DNA of 64,000 nucleotides from Asparagopsis taxiformis (GCA_030407315.1 JALQPE010002118.1:1-64000), one strand, 5' to 3'; shown: positions 10,939 through 23,136, numbered from the stretch's first letter. Translations and numbers: made by a program. The notes: generated by a model from the letters alone, not told the origin.

Positions 10939-11455
10939 AGTAAGTTTATACCTTTCACCTTTCGGTCTATTTCAAGGTTTAGACCTTAGTATTGATCGGT
11001 ATAACTTCTAACACGCTCTCTACTTTCAATCTGCAGTGTCTAGCAGTGACGAAGACCGCGTGGAACCGCGCACCGACGAGCAGCCTCCCAGGCTTCGTCG
11101 CGAGGGGGAGTCTCTTCAAGACCGGGTCTTCCGCAAAGCCTATAGCATCGCCGAAAGGAGGGATAACAAGAAGAAGTACGCCGCTCACAAGAAGGCAAAC
11201 CGCTCGAGGTGCCATCACTGCAACGTCTTTCTCAACTCCGCCGAGTCTAGAGTCGCACACTTCAGCGGCTCTAGACATAAGAAGACTATCGAACGCCTCA
11301 AGGAAGGTGGTCTCAAGGTCTGCAAACCCTGCGGTGTCATCGTTCGCACCCAGAGCGAGTTCGACAACCACCTCCGCGGTAGTCGCCACCGTGCCATCGA
11401 GAAGACCCTCAAAGCCGCTAAAGCCTCTAAGGCTTCCTCGTCCTCCGATAACTAG
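10939..11455 (+). CDS. ORF0: two U1-type C2H2 zinc fingers (copia-1)
   Basis: The frame 11037-11455 encodes about 139 residues ending in a Lys/Ala/Ser-rich tail. It has no ATG in genomic DNA: the first codon position reads GTG across the splice acceptor, no internal methionine follows, and an upstream stop closes the frame. Splicing of 10940-11036 would supply the ATG. The protein starts acidic (SSSDEDRVEP), then is basic (RLRREGESLQDRVFRK), then has two fingers of the form C-x2-C-x12-H-x5-H: CHHC...H...H (near residue 60) and CKPC...H...H (near residue 97). This spacing is the U1-type/JAZ type, known to bind double-stranded or structured RNA and also DNA. It lies between the leader and gag. 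An RNA-chaperone, packaging or silencing-related role is inference. The same gene in copia-2 is clearly homologous, suggesting selection. Confidence 0.75.
10940..11036 (+). other. predicted 97-nt intron before ORF0 (copia-1)
   Basis: Donor CACAA|GTAAGT at 10939/10940, branch-like TTCTAAC about 25-30 nt before the 3' end, a pyrimidine-rich stretch, and acceptor CTGCAG|TGTC at 11036/11037. Removal joins A (10939) to TG (11037-11038), making an ATG in frame with ORF0. Copia-2 has the same design. Confidence 0.6.
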
Positions 11456-11638
11456 TACTCCCCTTCTCTAGACACACTAGAAATCTAGCTGATTTCTCTT
11501 TGATAAACCTTGTTTCTTGTTCTCCACTCATCTAGCTCTTAGCTAAAAGTCTTTATCCTATAGATCCCAGCTTGGTCCTAGACGACTATCGGTTGTCCAC
11601 TTGGGAAGGGTCGAACAGATAAGACATAATACAGAGCC

Positions 11639-14600
11639 ATGGAGAGCAATTCATCCGGCATTCGCATTGAAAAGCTGGATTACTCCAACTTCCACTCATG
11701 GAAGCAAAAGATGGAGCTCATCCTCGGCCACCGCGAGGTGGACGACATGATCGATCCCATTCTATGCCGCCCTCCTCCAGAGGATCCAGAGGCATTGTCT
11801 AAATGGACTCGTAAAGACAAGACTGCTCGCATGGCAATCGGCATCAGTCTGTCAGACGAAATGCTGGAAAAACGTTCGCCACACTACTACCGCCCTAGAA
11901 ATGTGGCAAGAGATCTGCAACGTCCATCAACGTCACACTCTTCTCAACAAGCTCGCTGCTCGTCGTGACTTCTACACTGCAACAATGAAGCAGGGGGAGC
12001 AAATGCTTGTATACATCAATCGTGTACGTCAAATGGCTTCCCACCTCGAGTCAATGGACGTCAAGATTGACGAAAAGGAAATGGCCATGGCTGTACTCAA
12101 CGGCCTCCCATCATCCTTCCGAACGTTGATCACGGCACTCGATGCAATTGGAGATGACGACCCTTCGTTCACCTTTGACAAAGTGCGCAGCCGCTTACTG
12201 CAGGAAGAAAGAAGAACTAGCATGCTACGAAACTCTTCACACACATCTCAACAAGCATCAGCATTAGTCAACTTATCTGGGAAACAACCACGTCGTGCCA
12301 ATCGAAAATACTGCTCTCACTGCCACAGAACCAACCATACTGAACCCTATTGCTGGGAAAAGCATGGTCGTCCCAATCATTCTCGGAGTAACAAGCCTCG
12401 AGGATCCACATCTCCAGCAACCAGCGTTCCAATGCAAACCGCTGCAGTAGCAATGGAACCATCCGAGGAAGAAGTCGACTACGTATGTTTACTCAGCAGT
12501 GCTATCGAGGCGTGCAACAGTTCTCACGAACGCAAGGCAACAGTCTGGCATATTGACTCTGCGGCCACCTCACATATCACCTTCGACCGATCCATGTTCA
12601 AAACGTATACGTCAGAGATCCCTTTCAACGTTACCATGGGCGACAAGTCCTCCTCTATAGCCATCGGTCGAGGAGATATCCACCTACCTATAATAGTAAA
12701 AGGTGTCACTTCAACGTGCATACTCCGCAACGTGCTGCACGTACCCTCATTCGTGTTCTCCCTTATCTCAGTTTCCACCCTCACCAGTCGTGGTCTCTCC
12801 CTCTCCTTCATAAATGACACTGTCGAAATCAAAAAGAACAACTCCATAGTTGCTCTAGGGACTCGTCAACATGGACTCTATACTCTACACACTACTCTTG
12901 ACGAACATAACGTAGAGGTAGCATGTGTGGCCAGCCTGGAACTCTGGCATCGTCGCCTTGGACATGTACACCATGCAGCAATCTCGCATATGGCAAAACA
13001 CTCACTCGTTAAAGGGCTCCAAATTGCCGGTGGGACGACAACCCAGCAACCGTGCAAAGGCTGCCTGGCCGGTAAAATGGCTCGAGCACCAATCCCCCAT
13101 GCATCCGATACTCGAGCAACCGGTTTACTTGACCTTGTCCACACTGATGTAGCCGGACCTATGGAAACATCTTCAAAAGGGGGAGCACGTTACTTCGTTA
13201 CCTTTATCGACGACAAGTCCCGTTGGCTTTCCGTCTATCCTATCGCACATAAATCAGACAGCTTCAGCTCTTTCCAGCACTTTCGAAATACTGCAGAGAC
13301 ACAGACAGGACGAAAAATCCGCCAACTTCGCTCGGATGGTGGCGGTGAATATTTCTCAAACGAGTTTAGCGAGTTCCTCATAACTCACGGAATCACTCGC
13401 CAGACCACCGCTCCCCGCTCCCTATACTCCGCAGCAAAACGGTGTATCGGAACGGATGAACCGGACTCTAAAAGACCTCATTCGTGCCATGCTCCACAAT
13501 TCTGTCCCTGCAGACTTCTGGGCGGAAGCCCTTGACTGTGCAGCATACGTCCGAAATCGTGTCACAAGCTGTGGGATACCCTCAGATAAAACTCCGTTCG
13601 AGCTATGGATGGGTCGTCAACCTGATATCTCCCATCTAAAAGTATTCGGTAGTAAGTGTTGGTACAAGATCCCACAAATACGCCTAACATCTCTAAACAG
13701 TCGCTCATCTCCTGCCATGATGATCGGTTACTCCAAAACCCAGAAAGCGTACAAGCTGTGGGACGACCAAACGAACACCGTGGTAATCTCAAGGGACGTC
13801 GTCTTCGACGAATCGGCATCGGATGAAACCACTCAACCTCGCTCTGTTGAAGACTCTACATATATTGATGACGACAACACCTTGAGCTACATACCGGACC
13901 ATCCTCAACCCCGCATGCAAAAATCGGATGACGAGTCGCCCACGCCTCCACAGTCTCCCAGCATCTCCGGGGGAGAATCGAGCCCCATTGCTTCTCCAAG
14001 CAGTCCTGCTCATCCTACCATACCGGCTTCCCCGAGCAACCTCTCCATTCCATCTGCTCCTCGGAAGTCTTCAAGACCTCGAAAGCCCCCGACTCAATGG
14101 TGGAAACCGACTGCACTCGTTAGCATTTCTCCGGAACTCCTCACCTTCACTACCGCGACAGAGGGGGAGGATAGCAAGCTCTGGCTCAAAGCAATAGATT
14201 CCGAAATGGAATCTCTCTACACCAACCAGACCTGGATTCTTGTCCCTCGCAGTGAAGCCCGCAATCTTCTCTCCTGCAAATGGCTTTTCAAAATCAAGGA
14301 TGTTTTCAACGACGACGGAACGAACGGTGTGAAGTACAAAGCACGACTTGTCACTCGTGGTTTTGAACAACAATACGGTGTTGACTACGAAGAAACATAC
14401 GCTCCGGTTGTAAAACTATGCACTCTCCGCACGTTCCTCGCTATTGTTGCTCACAAATCCCTCCATTGCGACCAAATGGATGTCAAGACAGCCTTCCTAT
14501 ACGGTGATCTCGATCAGGATATCTTCATGGAACAACCAGAAGGGTTCGTTCATCCGCAATACCCGAACCATGTGTGTAAACTGCAAAGAGCACTCTACGG

Positions 14601-15740
14601 TCTAAAACAAGCTCCGAGACAGTGGCACGCAAAGATCGACGAATTCGTGATCGGTATCCTCAAATTCGAGACCTCTCCTTATGATCCATGCCTTTACGTC
14701 AAGTATGAAGGAGCAATGGTGATCATTACCCTCTACGTTGACGACCTACTCATGGCATCAAGTAATCGCCGACTACTTGATTGGCTAAAAGGGGAGTTCA
14801 ATAAAAGGTTCTCAATGAAAGACTGCGGAGAAGCCAAGGTCTGTCTTGGACTCGAGATCGTTCGCAGCTCGTCAAGAGGAACTCTGCACCTAAGCCAGAG
14901 TCGTTATGTCCACAAGGTGCTAGAACGCTTCGGGATGCTTGACTCGAATCCCGTAGTCACCCCAATGGAATCGCAGATAAGTCCTGCAGACCTCGAAGGG
15001 GAACCTATAGACTCTACACTATATCGAAGCGCTGTTGGTAGCCTCATGTATCTATCGGTCGGGACTCGCCCCGACATATCCTTCGCTGTGGGACGGCTTG
15101 CCAACATGTGGAACATCCGACAACAAGACTGTGGACAGCAGTTAAGCGCGTACTCCGCTATGTGAATGGAACAAGGAATCTGGGCTTGCTCTATCAAGTC
15201 GATAAACCGTTCCACCCGATCGCGTACAGTGACTCCGACTGGGGTGGCTGCACCATCAATCGAAAATCCACCAGTGGTTACGTTTTCCTAATGGCGGGAG
15301 GGGCCGTCAGCTGGAAGTCACGCAAACAAGGTTGCGTTGCTCTTTCCTCCTCCGAAGCGGAGTACATGGCTCTGTGTGCAGCTGTAAAAGAATCAATCTG
15401 GCTTAGCAACATTTTCCGCTCAATCACAGCAAGCGAAGAATACGAGCCGATCTGCATCAACGTCGATAACCAAGGATCTATCAATATGGCTCGAAATGAT
15501 GTGTCCGGAACTAGAACAAAGCACATTGACATTCAATACCACTTCGTACGCGATAGCCTCGACAAAAACCTCTACACCATGCAATACTGCCCCACATCAG
15601 AAATGGCTGCCGACTTGCTCACAAAACCTCTTTCCCGTCTTCTCCTTCACAAATTCAAAGACCTCATCGGACTTCAGAACCTCCTTACATCTGGTGCTCC
15701 ATCGAGCTTGTCACAGAGGGGGAGTGTTGCGAATAATTGA
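11639..15740 (+). pseudogene. gag-pol: copia-1 gag-pol, three frameshifts
   Basis: ATG at 11639 (MESNSSGIRIEKLDYSNFHSWKQKM). The order is gag, CCHC knuckle (CSHCHRTNHTEPYC), aspartic protease (DSAATSH), GAG-pre-integrase HHCC (LWHRRLGH...CKGC), integrase core ([21 protein letters not shown]), reverse transcriptase ([14 protein letters not shown]) and RNase H (DSDWGG, SSSEAEYMAL). Integrase preceding RT is the Ty1/copia order. Comparison with intact copia-2 places frame changes near 11870 (gag), 13430 (integrase, just before the catalytic Glu) and 15100 (before RNase H). Gag and pol were one frame without a separating stop. The stop codon lies 14-16 bases inside the 3' LTR. Inactive now. Confidence 0.95.
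15715..15724 (+). other. polypurine tract of copia-1
   Basis: AGAGGGGGAG immediately before the 3' LTR at 15725; the same string precedes the LTR in the other copia copies. Confidence 0.8.
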
Positions 15741-16340
15741 GTCGCAGCAACAGAAGCACTCAATCTCGGGAATATCCTGTGAAAATCTCGATGAAGGAGT
15801 CCTCTAGGAGCCTTGAAATATGGCTCATCGTGTTCCTCGTTGAAAAACGGTTGAAGCACTCACTGTAATAGGCCCTGAGGGGCTCAGTTACGTGAGAAAA
15901 CTTTAACCCTCGATTTCTCCTACAAGGAGTGCTCTAGGCGCTCCAAAACCTATCTCATCATGTTCAGCGTGCCCGAATTAGTCGGGTAGCAACTTCTCCG
16001 AAGCTTCTACGACCTTTCTTCACGGAGATAACAGCGTCTGAAGTTTCAATTTGTTTGTCATACTTTCAATTAGTAATTAGAAAAGCCAGGATGGGTTGCC
16101 ATCATGGCACAGGGAAAATGTTATGATTAGTGTACACGTGTGGGTGATATGATAGAGATGCCCACGTGTACCAGATTGGCAGCTGGTGCTTACCAGGACA
16201 GACTGTCAGTGACAGACTGTCTGGAGCAGCTATTAACAGGCTGTCCGTAGCACCGCCGGCGCACCTCGGCGAGAATACAAATAATGTAGTGAGCTCGCAG
16301 ATTCAATAAACGCTCGGTAAGCGACCATTTCGTTCCAACA
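15725..16340 (+). repeat. 3' LTR of copia-1
   Basis: 616 bp, TGTTGCGAATAATTG...TTCGTTCCAACA, matching the 5' LTR without the MITE. It keeps the paired CACGTG boxes. Confidence 0.93.
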
Positions 16341-16830
16341 CTGATAGTCTCTGGGAAAAGCTGCCTGATAGTACTGCTTTATGATACGAAAAGTGCTACC
16401 GTACCGTGCTACTTGCCGTGGTGGAAAGTGCTGCCGTGCTCTACTACTTGCGTATGTGTAAATCACTGCCACGCTGTACCGCTCCAGGATATGTGAATTG
16501 CTGCCCCACAGCACTACAAAAAGTAGTAGATTTTGATTTATTATAGAGCTGTCCAGATCAGCGTAAAGTACTGTCTGATAGTGTTGTACTCGGCAGGGGC
16601 ATAGGATAGTACCAGTTACTGCCTGTGGCAGTGCAGCGTACTACCTGGAAGTGCTACCTGTGGCAGTACATTTCACTACCTGGAACTAGTGCTTGAGACA
16701 GTGCAATTTACTGCCAGGAAGTCTATACTGAACCAGTAAATTGTAGTGCCTGGCGGTACTGACCCGGACAGAACGGGAAAGTAGTAGAATATGATGCCTA
16801 GGGTAATACTTTCTAGTGCCTACAATTGAT
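16341..16830. repeat. cluster of short GTGCTACC/ACTGCC motifs, possible transposon sub-terminal region
   Basis: Short variants of AGTGCTACC, AGTACTGCC, CTACCTGG and their complements occur many times in both orientations (for example around 16395-16445 and 16600-16700), with no coding frame. Dense short direct and inverted motifs are typical of the sub-terminal regions of CACTA-type transposons. The cluster lies ahead of the outer transposase gene at 18260, so it may be that unit's left end, cut off by copia-1. No terminal inverted repeat partner is visible. Confidence 0.4.
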
Positions 16831-18259
16831 GTTCAGGACGATAGAATCAGGTGGAAATGCCATTCCAGTCGCATGTTTAGGCATCTGGCTACGAAATGTC
16901 GGGCAGAATGGAGTATCTCTCTCGGTGGTCTTCATAGAAGTGTATAGGGATAACCAAGTGTGATCTAAAAGGATGTCAGAATTTTTATGTAGCAAGGACA
17001 ACGATGCCTGAAGGATTGTTTCAGTTCTATCATTAGACTAGACTACTCATAAAATCGAACTATCGTATCTAAAATCTTACTATCTCTACAACCAGGACTA
17101 TTGTGCAAGCAAATCGAGTTCCTTGCTGTTTCAAAACTACATGTGATGTTCAGACAGGAGGGAAATAAACACCATTACAGATGATTTGCAACAGGTTAGC
17201 AATCGGATATAGAAAAGTATTGTAAAGGATGAGAAGAACATAAGTATGAATGGAATGAACAAACTTACCATCATTGAACTATTTTTGCGTGCAACGGTAT
17301 TGGTTGTAGGTTGGAATGACGAAAACTGATCCTATTCTAGTCTATTGATTTGAACGGTTTCTGACATATGTATTGCTTAAGCAATACATATGCCAGAGCT
17401 TAATTTTGCTTAAGCAATACATATGCCAGAAACCATTCAAATCAATAGACTAGAATAGGATCAGTGAAGAACGATACTCATGGTTAGTGCACTGTCTTCC
17501 ATGGAAAACATGTGGAAAGAAATGAGGAAGGGGAAAGATACCTACTCGACAACGTACCAGCCTTACCTGTCATCTTCATGATAACCGGATGATGAAATGG
17601 TCCTATACGTCGCGCATCAACAGCCTTAAATAGACAGCTCATCCACTCATAATGACCTCGTCGTAACTGGAAGGCAGATGATTTGGCAGACGATGATGTG
17701 GCAGATGATTTGGCAGCGGATGATCTGTCAAATTTTCTGGACGTGATAAATTAGCAGAAATAGAAATCATGCCCCTACGCAATGTCAAACCAACCTAAAA
17801 GTCTTGGTATTGATGTTTAGCTGCGTACTGAAGGAGAAACATCGAATAAATGCTGCAAATTAGAGTAGTAGACAATCCGAAAGAGAATTGCAACCGTGTT
17901 CTCATCTATATATAGTTTATTACCATAACAAGATTACTATTGAGGCCTATTATACCATGTACTGAAGCTAAAATGTAAATGATTCGTGTATTTCATTCAG
18001 AAAAGGAAGCAGGAATCGTTGGAGGCATTAAAGCTCGCTGAAGAACCCAACATGGGAAATCAAGTCACCTGTTCCTTGAGTTAGGTAGGACACTAGTCAG
18101 TGTGAAGTTTTCGATAAGATGTAACGGTAAGAAAATATAGGTACCATAAACTATTACAGTGGCCTGGTTAAAAAGAGACGGATACCATCTTATTAGTTGC
18201 CTACTAGTTGACACTAATCCACAATTTGTGCAAGGCTCTCTCGAATCCAAAGAGAAGAG
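16831..18259. other. AT-rich non-coding region upstream of the outer transposase
   Basis: No supported gene. It holds the hairpin at 17325-17465 and an imperfect repeat of GGCAGATGATTTGGCAG near 17673-17716. It probably includes the promoter of the gene starting at 18260. Confidence 0.35.
17325..17465. repeat. near-perfect 59-bp inverted repeat with 23-bp spacer
   Basis: The left arm 17325-17383 (starting ACTGATCCTATTCTAG) is the reverse complement of the right arm 17407-17465 with two mismatches. Each arm ends in the palindrome TGCTTAAGCA. It would form a long hairpin. It may be a fold-back MITE or a structural element; no clear target duplication flanks it. Confidence 0.85.
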
Positions 18260-18750
18260 ATGAAACGAACAGCTGTTCGGAAGAAAGGTACACCTCGAAG
18301 AACCCGGAGAAGGTTTGAATCATTGTCAATCCCATACGAAAGTGGGACAAGGCACGAAAATGGGGAAACCCCGCTAGTTTCGAACGAAACATTCGAGGTT
18401 CACGCCGATATACCGGACGAAAACGTCGGAAAAGCATCTGCTGAAGACGAGAATATTTCTAGTGGCAATGGAGAAGAGCACATTGGATTTTTTGAGGCTG
18501 GAAAAGTTACCAGAGAAGAAGAAACGATAGGCTCTGAGGAAAGCTCGGCCGAGAGCTGTGATGACCACGACGGAGAAGAGGCAGCGGAAGATGACCGCGG
18601 ACTTGTGGATAAACTGCTGACCTGGCCAGTATTCTCTGCAGTAATATTGCTTAGTGGAACGCTACGGATGAAACGCAAGGACTATGAAGGTATGCGTGAG
18701 ATGTCTAATTTCAAGCGGGACATTTCGGATCAAGCACCTAGCGACTCGTA
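18260..18750 (+). pseudogene. outer CACTA/Plavaka-like transposase, N-terminal part (interrupted)
   Basis: ATG at 18260; 163 full codons then TA of a Tyr codon before the copia insertion at 18751. The N-terminus is basic (MKRTAVRKKGTPRRTRRRFES, possible nuclear localisation signal) and then strongly acidic. The reading frame continues exactly at 52643: bases 18749-18750 (TA) plus 52643 (C) make a Tyr codon, followed in frame by 52644 onward. TCGTA flanks the copia on both sides (18746-18750, 52638-52642). This is therefore the first part of a gene of about 1233 codons; the conserved transposase features are in the second part. Confidence 0.85.
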
Positions 18751-19225
18751 TGTGAGAATCAAAATGGTCGCTTACCAGTGTTTACTAAAAATTGCGAGCT
18801 CACCAGATTATTTCTACTACTGGCGAGATGCGCCAACGGTGAGTCGGACAGCCTGTTCTTGGTTTGTCCAGACAGTCTGTCGTTGCCATCACCACCTGCC
18901 AATCTGGTACACGTGTGATTTCTATCATGCCATCGCCACGTGTACATATATCATAACATTTTTCCCAGTGCCAGGACCTCAACTCGTCCTAGCATTTCTA
19001 ATTACTAATTTGAATTATGACAAACAAATTAAAACTTCTGAGGCTAGTTACTCCGTAATGGAGTGTCGTAAGAGCCCCGGAGAAGTTGCTACCCGACTAA
19101 TTCGGTGACGCTGAATACAATGAGATAGGTTTCGGAGCGCTCAGAGCACTCCTTCATAGAGAAATCGAGAGTCAAAGTTTTCTCACGGAATTAGGCCTTC
19201 GAGGCCTATTCGCAGTGATTCAACA
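18751..19225 (-). repeat. 3' LTR of copia-3
   Basis: 475 bp. On the plus strand it starts TGTGAGAATCAAAATGG and ends GTGATTCAACA. It matches the copia-2 LTRs and the LTR at 52163-52637. A polypurine tract (GAGGGGGAG on the minus strand) adjoins it at 19226-19237. Confidence 0.95.
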
Positions 19226-19240
19226 CTCCCCCTCTTTGGC

Positions 19241-22200
19241 TTACTCGATTGATGACAGTGCTGACACACCCATAAGTTCTCGGAGCTTCATGAACTGAAC
19301 GCGTTGCAGAGGCTTAGTCAGCAGGTCGGCTATCATTTCAGATGTTGGGCAGTAGTCAATTGCAAACATCTCCTTCAGTAGACAATCTCGGACGAAATGA
19401 TATTGGATGTCGATATGTTTGGTTCGAGTTCCCGATGCGTCATTCTTGGCCATCTTGATTGAGCCTTGGTTATCGACATTGATGAGAATCGGATCTGCGG
19501 AGCTGTTCCCGCTGCCGAAACCAACTATATTGCTGAGCCAAATAGCCTCCTTTACAGCAGCACTCAGGGCCATGTATTCAGCCTCGGAGGAAGACTGAGC
19601 TACACAGCTTTGCTTGCGAGACTTCCAGCTCACAGCTGCGCCAGCCATCATGAAGACGTAGCCGCTGGTAGATTTCCGATTTATTGTGCAGCCTCCCCAA
19701 TCTGAGTCGCTAAATCCTACCGGTGATAGATCCTCTGAGGCCTTGTAAAGTACCCCAAAACCTTTAGTACCTGAAACATATCGTAGAACGCGCTTCACAG
19801 CTACCCAGAGAGATTTGGTTGGAGTCTCGACGAACTGAGCAAGTCTTCCGACTGCAAACGCGATGTCAGGACGAGTTCCCACAGCTAGATACATTAGGCT
19901 TCCAATGGCTTTGCGGTAGAGTGTGGAGTCAATTGCCTCTGTTTCGGTATCCCCAATCGAGATCTGAGCTTGCATTGGAGTTGTAACAGGGCTGGAGTTT
20001 TCCATTCCGAATCGTTCCAATACCTTTTCGGCGTATCGGGTTTGATTCAAGTGCAACAGCCCTCTGGAAGGGTCTCGTACAATTTCTAGTCCAAGGCACA
20101 CTCGAGCTCTGCCACAGTCTTTCATCTCGAAGCGTTTGCAGAACTCTTCCTTTAGTTCGTCCAATAAGTCTCTGCTGCTAGAGGCCAGCAACAAATCATC
20201 CACGTAAAGTGCAATGATCATCATAGAATCCTTACTGTTCCTAACATAGAAGCATGGATCGTACGGGGAGCTCTGGAATGTGAGTTCAGATATGAGAAAC
20301 TCGTCAATTTAGCGTGCCACTGCCTTGGAGCCTGTTTGAGACCGTAAAGTGCTTTCTGAAGTTTACAGACATGGTTGGGATACGCTGGACTCACAAACCC
20401 CTCAGGCTGCTCCATGTATATTTCTTGTTCGAGGTCACCATAGAGAAAGGCTGTCTTCACATCCATCTGATCGCAGAAAAGATCGTGATGAACAGTCAGA
20501 GCGAAGAACATGCGTAGAGTGCAGAACTTGACAACAGGTGCGTATGTTTCGGCATAGTCAATGCCATATTTCTGCTCGAATCCTCGCGTTACGAGCCGAG
20601 CTTTATGCTTTATTGAGTGCTCTCCGTTGTCGTTGATGATATCTTTGCGTTTGAAGACCCATTTTGAAGAAAGAAGGTTGACAGCTTCACTGCGGGGGAC
20701 CAGAATCCAAGTGCGATTTGCATGGAGAGAATCCATTTCGGATTGGATTGCTTCGATCCATAGACCTTTCTCCTCCCCCTTGGTCACCTCAGTGAAGGTG
20801 AGGAGGTGTTCTGGAGTGGAATCAGCCGCAGCAGAAACGATGGCAGTGGTTTTCCACCATTCACCCGGAGGTTTTCGAGCACGGGAAGATTTTCGAGGAG
20901 CATTCATAATGGAAACGTCAGGTCCTGAAGCAGATGTGGGTGGAGGAGATTGTGGCTGTGATGTGATATGTTCAGTAGAGGGACTTGAGGGTGGAGAGGG
21001 AGGAGAGTTCTTTTGTGTACGAGAACCTGGAGAGTTCTCAGATGTGTGGTTCTCAAAAGTCTCATAAGAGAAAGTGTCAAATTCTGTGTAGTCAGACTCC
21101 TTAGTCACCGTTTTCGATTTCGTCTCGTCGAAGATCACATCTCGAGACACTACTATTTTCTCATTTGTAAAGTCCCATAACTTGTATGCTTTCTGTGCTT
21201 CTGCGTACCCAAGCATTATCGCTTTGACTGAACGGTAGTCTAGCGTCTGTAGATGTTTATCTGGAATTTTATACCAGCAATTACTGCCGAACGTGCGCAA
21301 GTGCGCGATGTTTGGTTTTCGGCCGTGCCAGATTTCAAAAGGAGTCGTTCCAGATGGAAGAGAACGACTAGTAATTCGATTACGAATGTAGGCAGCACAA
21401 GAGAGTGCCTCTGCCCAGAACTCCAATGGAGTAGAGTTGTGATGAAGCATGGTTCGAATGTGATCCTTCAGAGTTCGATTCATACGTTCTGCTACGCCGT
21501 TCTGTTGTGGAGTGTATGCACAAGTCGTCTGCCGTTTGATGCCTTTCATTTCAAGGAAAGAGCAGAACTCATTGGAGAAATATTCTCCCCCTCCGTCGGA
21601 GCGTAATTGACGAAGTACTCGCCCTGTTTGTGTTTCAGCCAAACACAGAAATCGCTGGAATGCATCGAAGCAATCAGACTTCCGATGCAACGGATAGACA
21701 GTGAGCCAACGAGACTTGTCGTCAATGAAAGTAACGAAATATCGAGCTCCCCCTTTTGAGCGTGGTTCTATAGGCCCTGCTAGGTCTGTGTGAACTAAAT
21801 CAAGTATCTCAAAGGCTCTCGTCAGAGAAGATTTCGGGATCGCTACACGAGGCATTTTACCGGTAACGCACCCTTCACACAGATGGGTTTTCGGGGATGA
21901 GTCGTTTTTGATTCTGAGTCCATTCACCGCGGAGATTTGTGCCATTCGAGATATTCCATTTTTGTCGAAGTGGCCTAATCGTTCATGCCATAGTTGCAGA
22001 GAAGCAACACAAGCAGATTCTATTCCAATATCCCTTTCTTTAATAGGAACATTGAGATCGATAGCATAGAGTCCGTTACGTTTGTGTCCGGTGGCTATCG
22101 CGCCTCCGTCTTTAGTTAAGATGACTCCATTGTTCGTAAACTGTACCGATATTCCACGAGCAGTGAGAGTACTCACTGATATGAGGGAAAAAATAAATGA

Positions 22201-22680
22201 CGGAACATGAAGGACATCTTTAAGTAGGTAAACTCTTTCTTTCCGTTTACTAGGATTGAAAGTTTAACATCGCCACATCCCACAGCTAGTGCAGTTGATT
22301 TGTCTCCTAGAGTCACACTGAAAGGTTTTAATTTCTTGTAGGAAACAAACATTGTTCGATCGAACGTCATATGAGAAGTAGCTGCGGAGTCGATGTACCA
22401 GGTAGATGCGATGTGTATCTCCTTGAGCGACTCAGAATACGATGAGAGTAGACAAACATACTCTTTTCCTTCATCATCTTTGTTCTGTTCAGTGTCCATC
22501 GCTACGGCAGCCATAGAGGTTGAGTTCGACTCTCGTTGAGATATGTGAGCAGAAGTGCGAGGTTTGTTCGAGCGGGAGCGGGGAGGTCGGCCATACTTCT
22601 GCCAACAATACGGCTCTGTATGGTTCGTACGCCCACAGTGGGTACATTTCTTCCTGTTGATGTTTCCAGAAGGCTATAAT
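19241..22680 (-). pseudogene. gag-pol: copia-3 gag-pol remnant
   Basis: Read on the minus strand, it starts within late gag just before the CCHC knuckle (about 22650) and continues through protease (DSAATSH), integrase ([31 protein letters not shown]), RT ([14 protein letters not shown]) and RNase H to the stop at 19241. The encoded residues are almost identical to copia-2. Two single-base deletions break it: one in a GGG run near 22246 (between protease and the HHCC region) and one in an AAAA run near 20310 (RT). The gag N-terminus and ORF0 are lost in the 1.4-kb deletion. Near identity with copia-2 points to recent amplification followed by decay. Confidence 0.93.
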
Positions 22681-22703
22681 GCTATACCGATCAGGACAAG
22701 GTT

Positions 22704-22750
22704 CGTCTGTGTTTTCGGAAGTGGACGCGGACGTCCAGTCTCTCTAGTAC
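22704..22750 (+). repeat. left terminal inverted repeat of the large element
   Basis: 47 bp starting CGTCTGTG and ending CTCTAGTAC, 40/47 identical to the reverse complement of 51518-51564. It includes a GGACGTCC palindrome. Confidence 0.9.
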
Positions 22751-23136
22751 GGGTCCTAGTCGGCCCCGAGATTTACTAGAACAAATGAACGTCCGCGTCC
22801 AAAAAAAATAAAAATTTTTTGGATGCGGACGTCCACTTTCTCTAGTACATATGGCGGAATACTAGGACCCGACATCCACTTTCTCTAGTACATATGGCGG
22901 AATACTAGGACCCGACATCCAGTATACAATATATCAGCGAAAACCGGGAGGGAAGAAATTACAGCGGATGGTAAATTCAGGGCCCATATCGGACCGTATT
23001 TTATTCTCTCATTTACGAAACTGCTCGTATACAATACGTCTCTCTAGAATAGGGAATACATATCTGGTCAGAATAGGAAATAAATACCCGGTTAGAATAG
23101 GAAATACGTATCTAGCCAGAATACAAAATACCTGTC
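22751..23136. repeat. left sub-terminal repeats
   Basis: A 43-bp unit (CCACTTTCTCTAGTACATAT...) occurs twice in tandem (22833-22875, 22876-22918), with more GGACGTCC and CTAGTAC motifs around it. Further in, a 24-bp unit starting AGAATAGG runs 23046-23117 three times plus a partial fourth copy to 23136. Short sub-terminal repeats are expected transposase-binding regions in CACTA-type elements. Confidence 0.75.

Larger units (their letters stand above)
9450..16340 (+). mobile_element. copia-1: Ty1/copia LTR retrotransposon, decayed
   Basis: A complete-length element with two TGTTGCGAATA...CCAACA LTRs (9450-10324 and 15725-16340), a half-tRNA primer-binding site, an antisense tRNA-like segment, a spliced ORF0 for a two-zinc-finger protein, a gag-pol gene with three frameshifts, and a polypurine tract. 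The LTRs are 875 and 616 bp; removing the 258-bp insert and its 3-bp duplication brings the 5' LTR to 614 bp. The five bases outside each end (GAGTC and CTGAT) do not match, so there is no target-site duplication and the flanks may have been joined by recombination. Confidence 0.93.
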
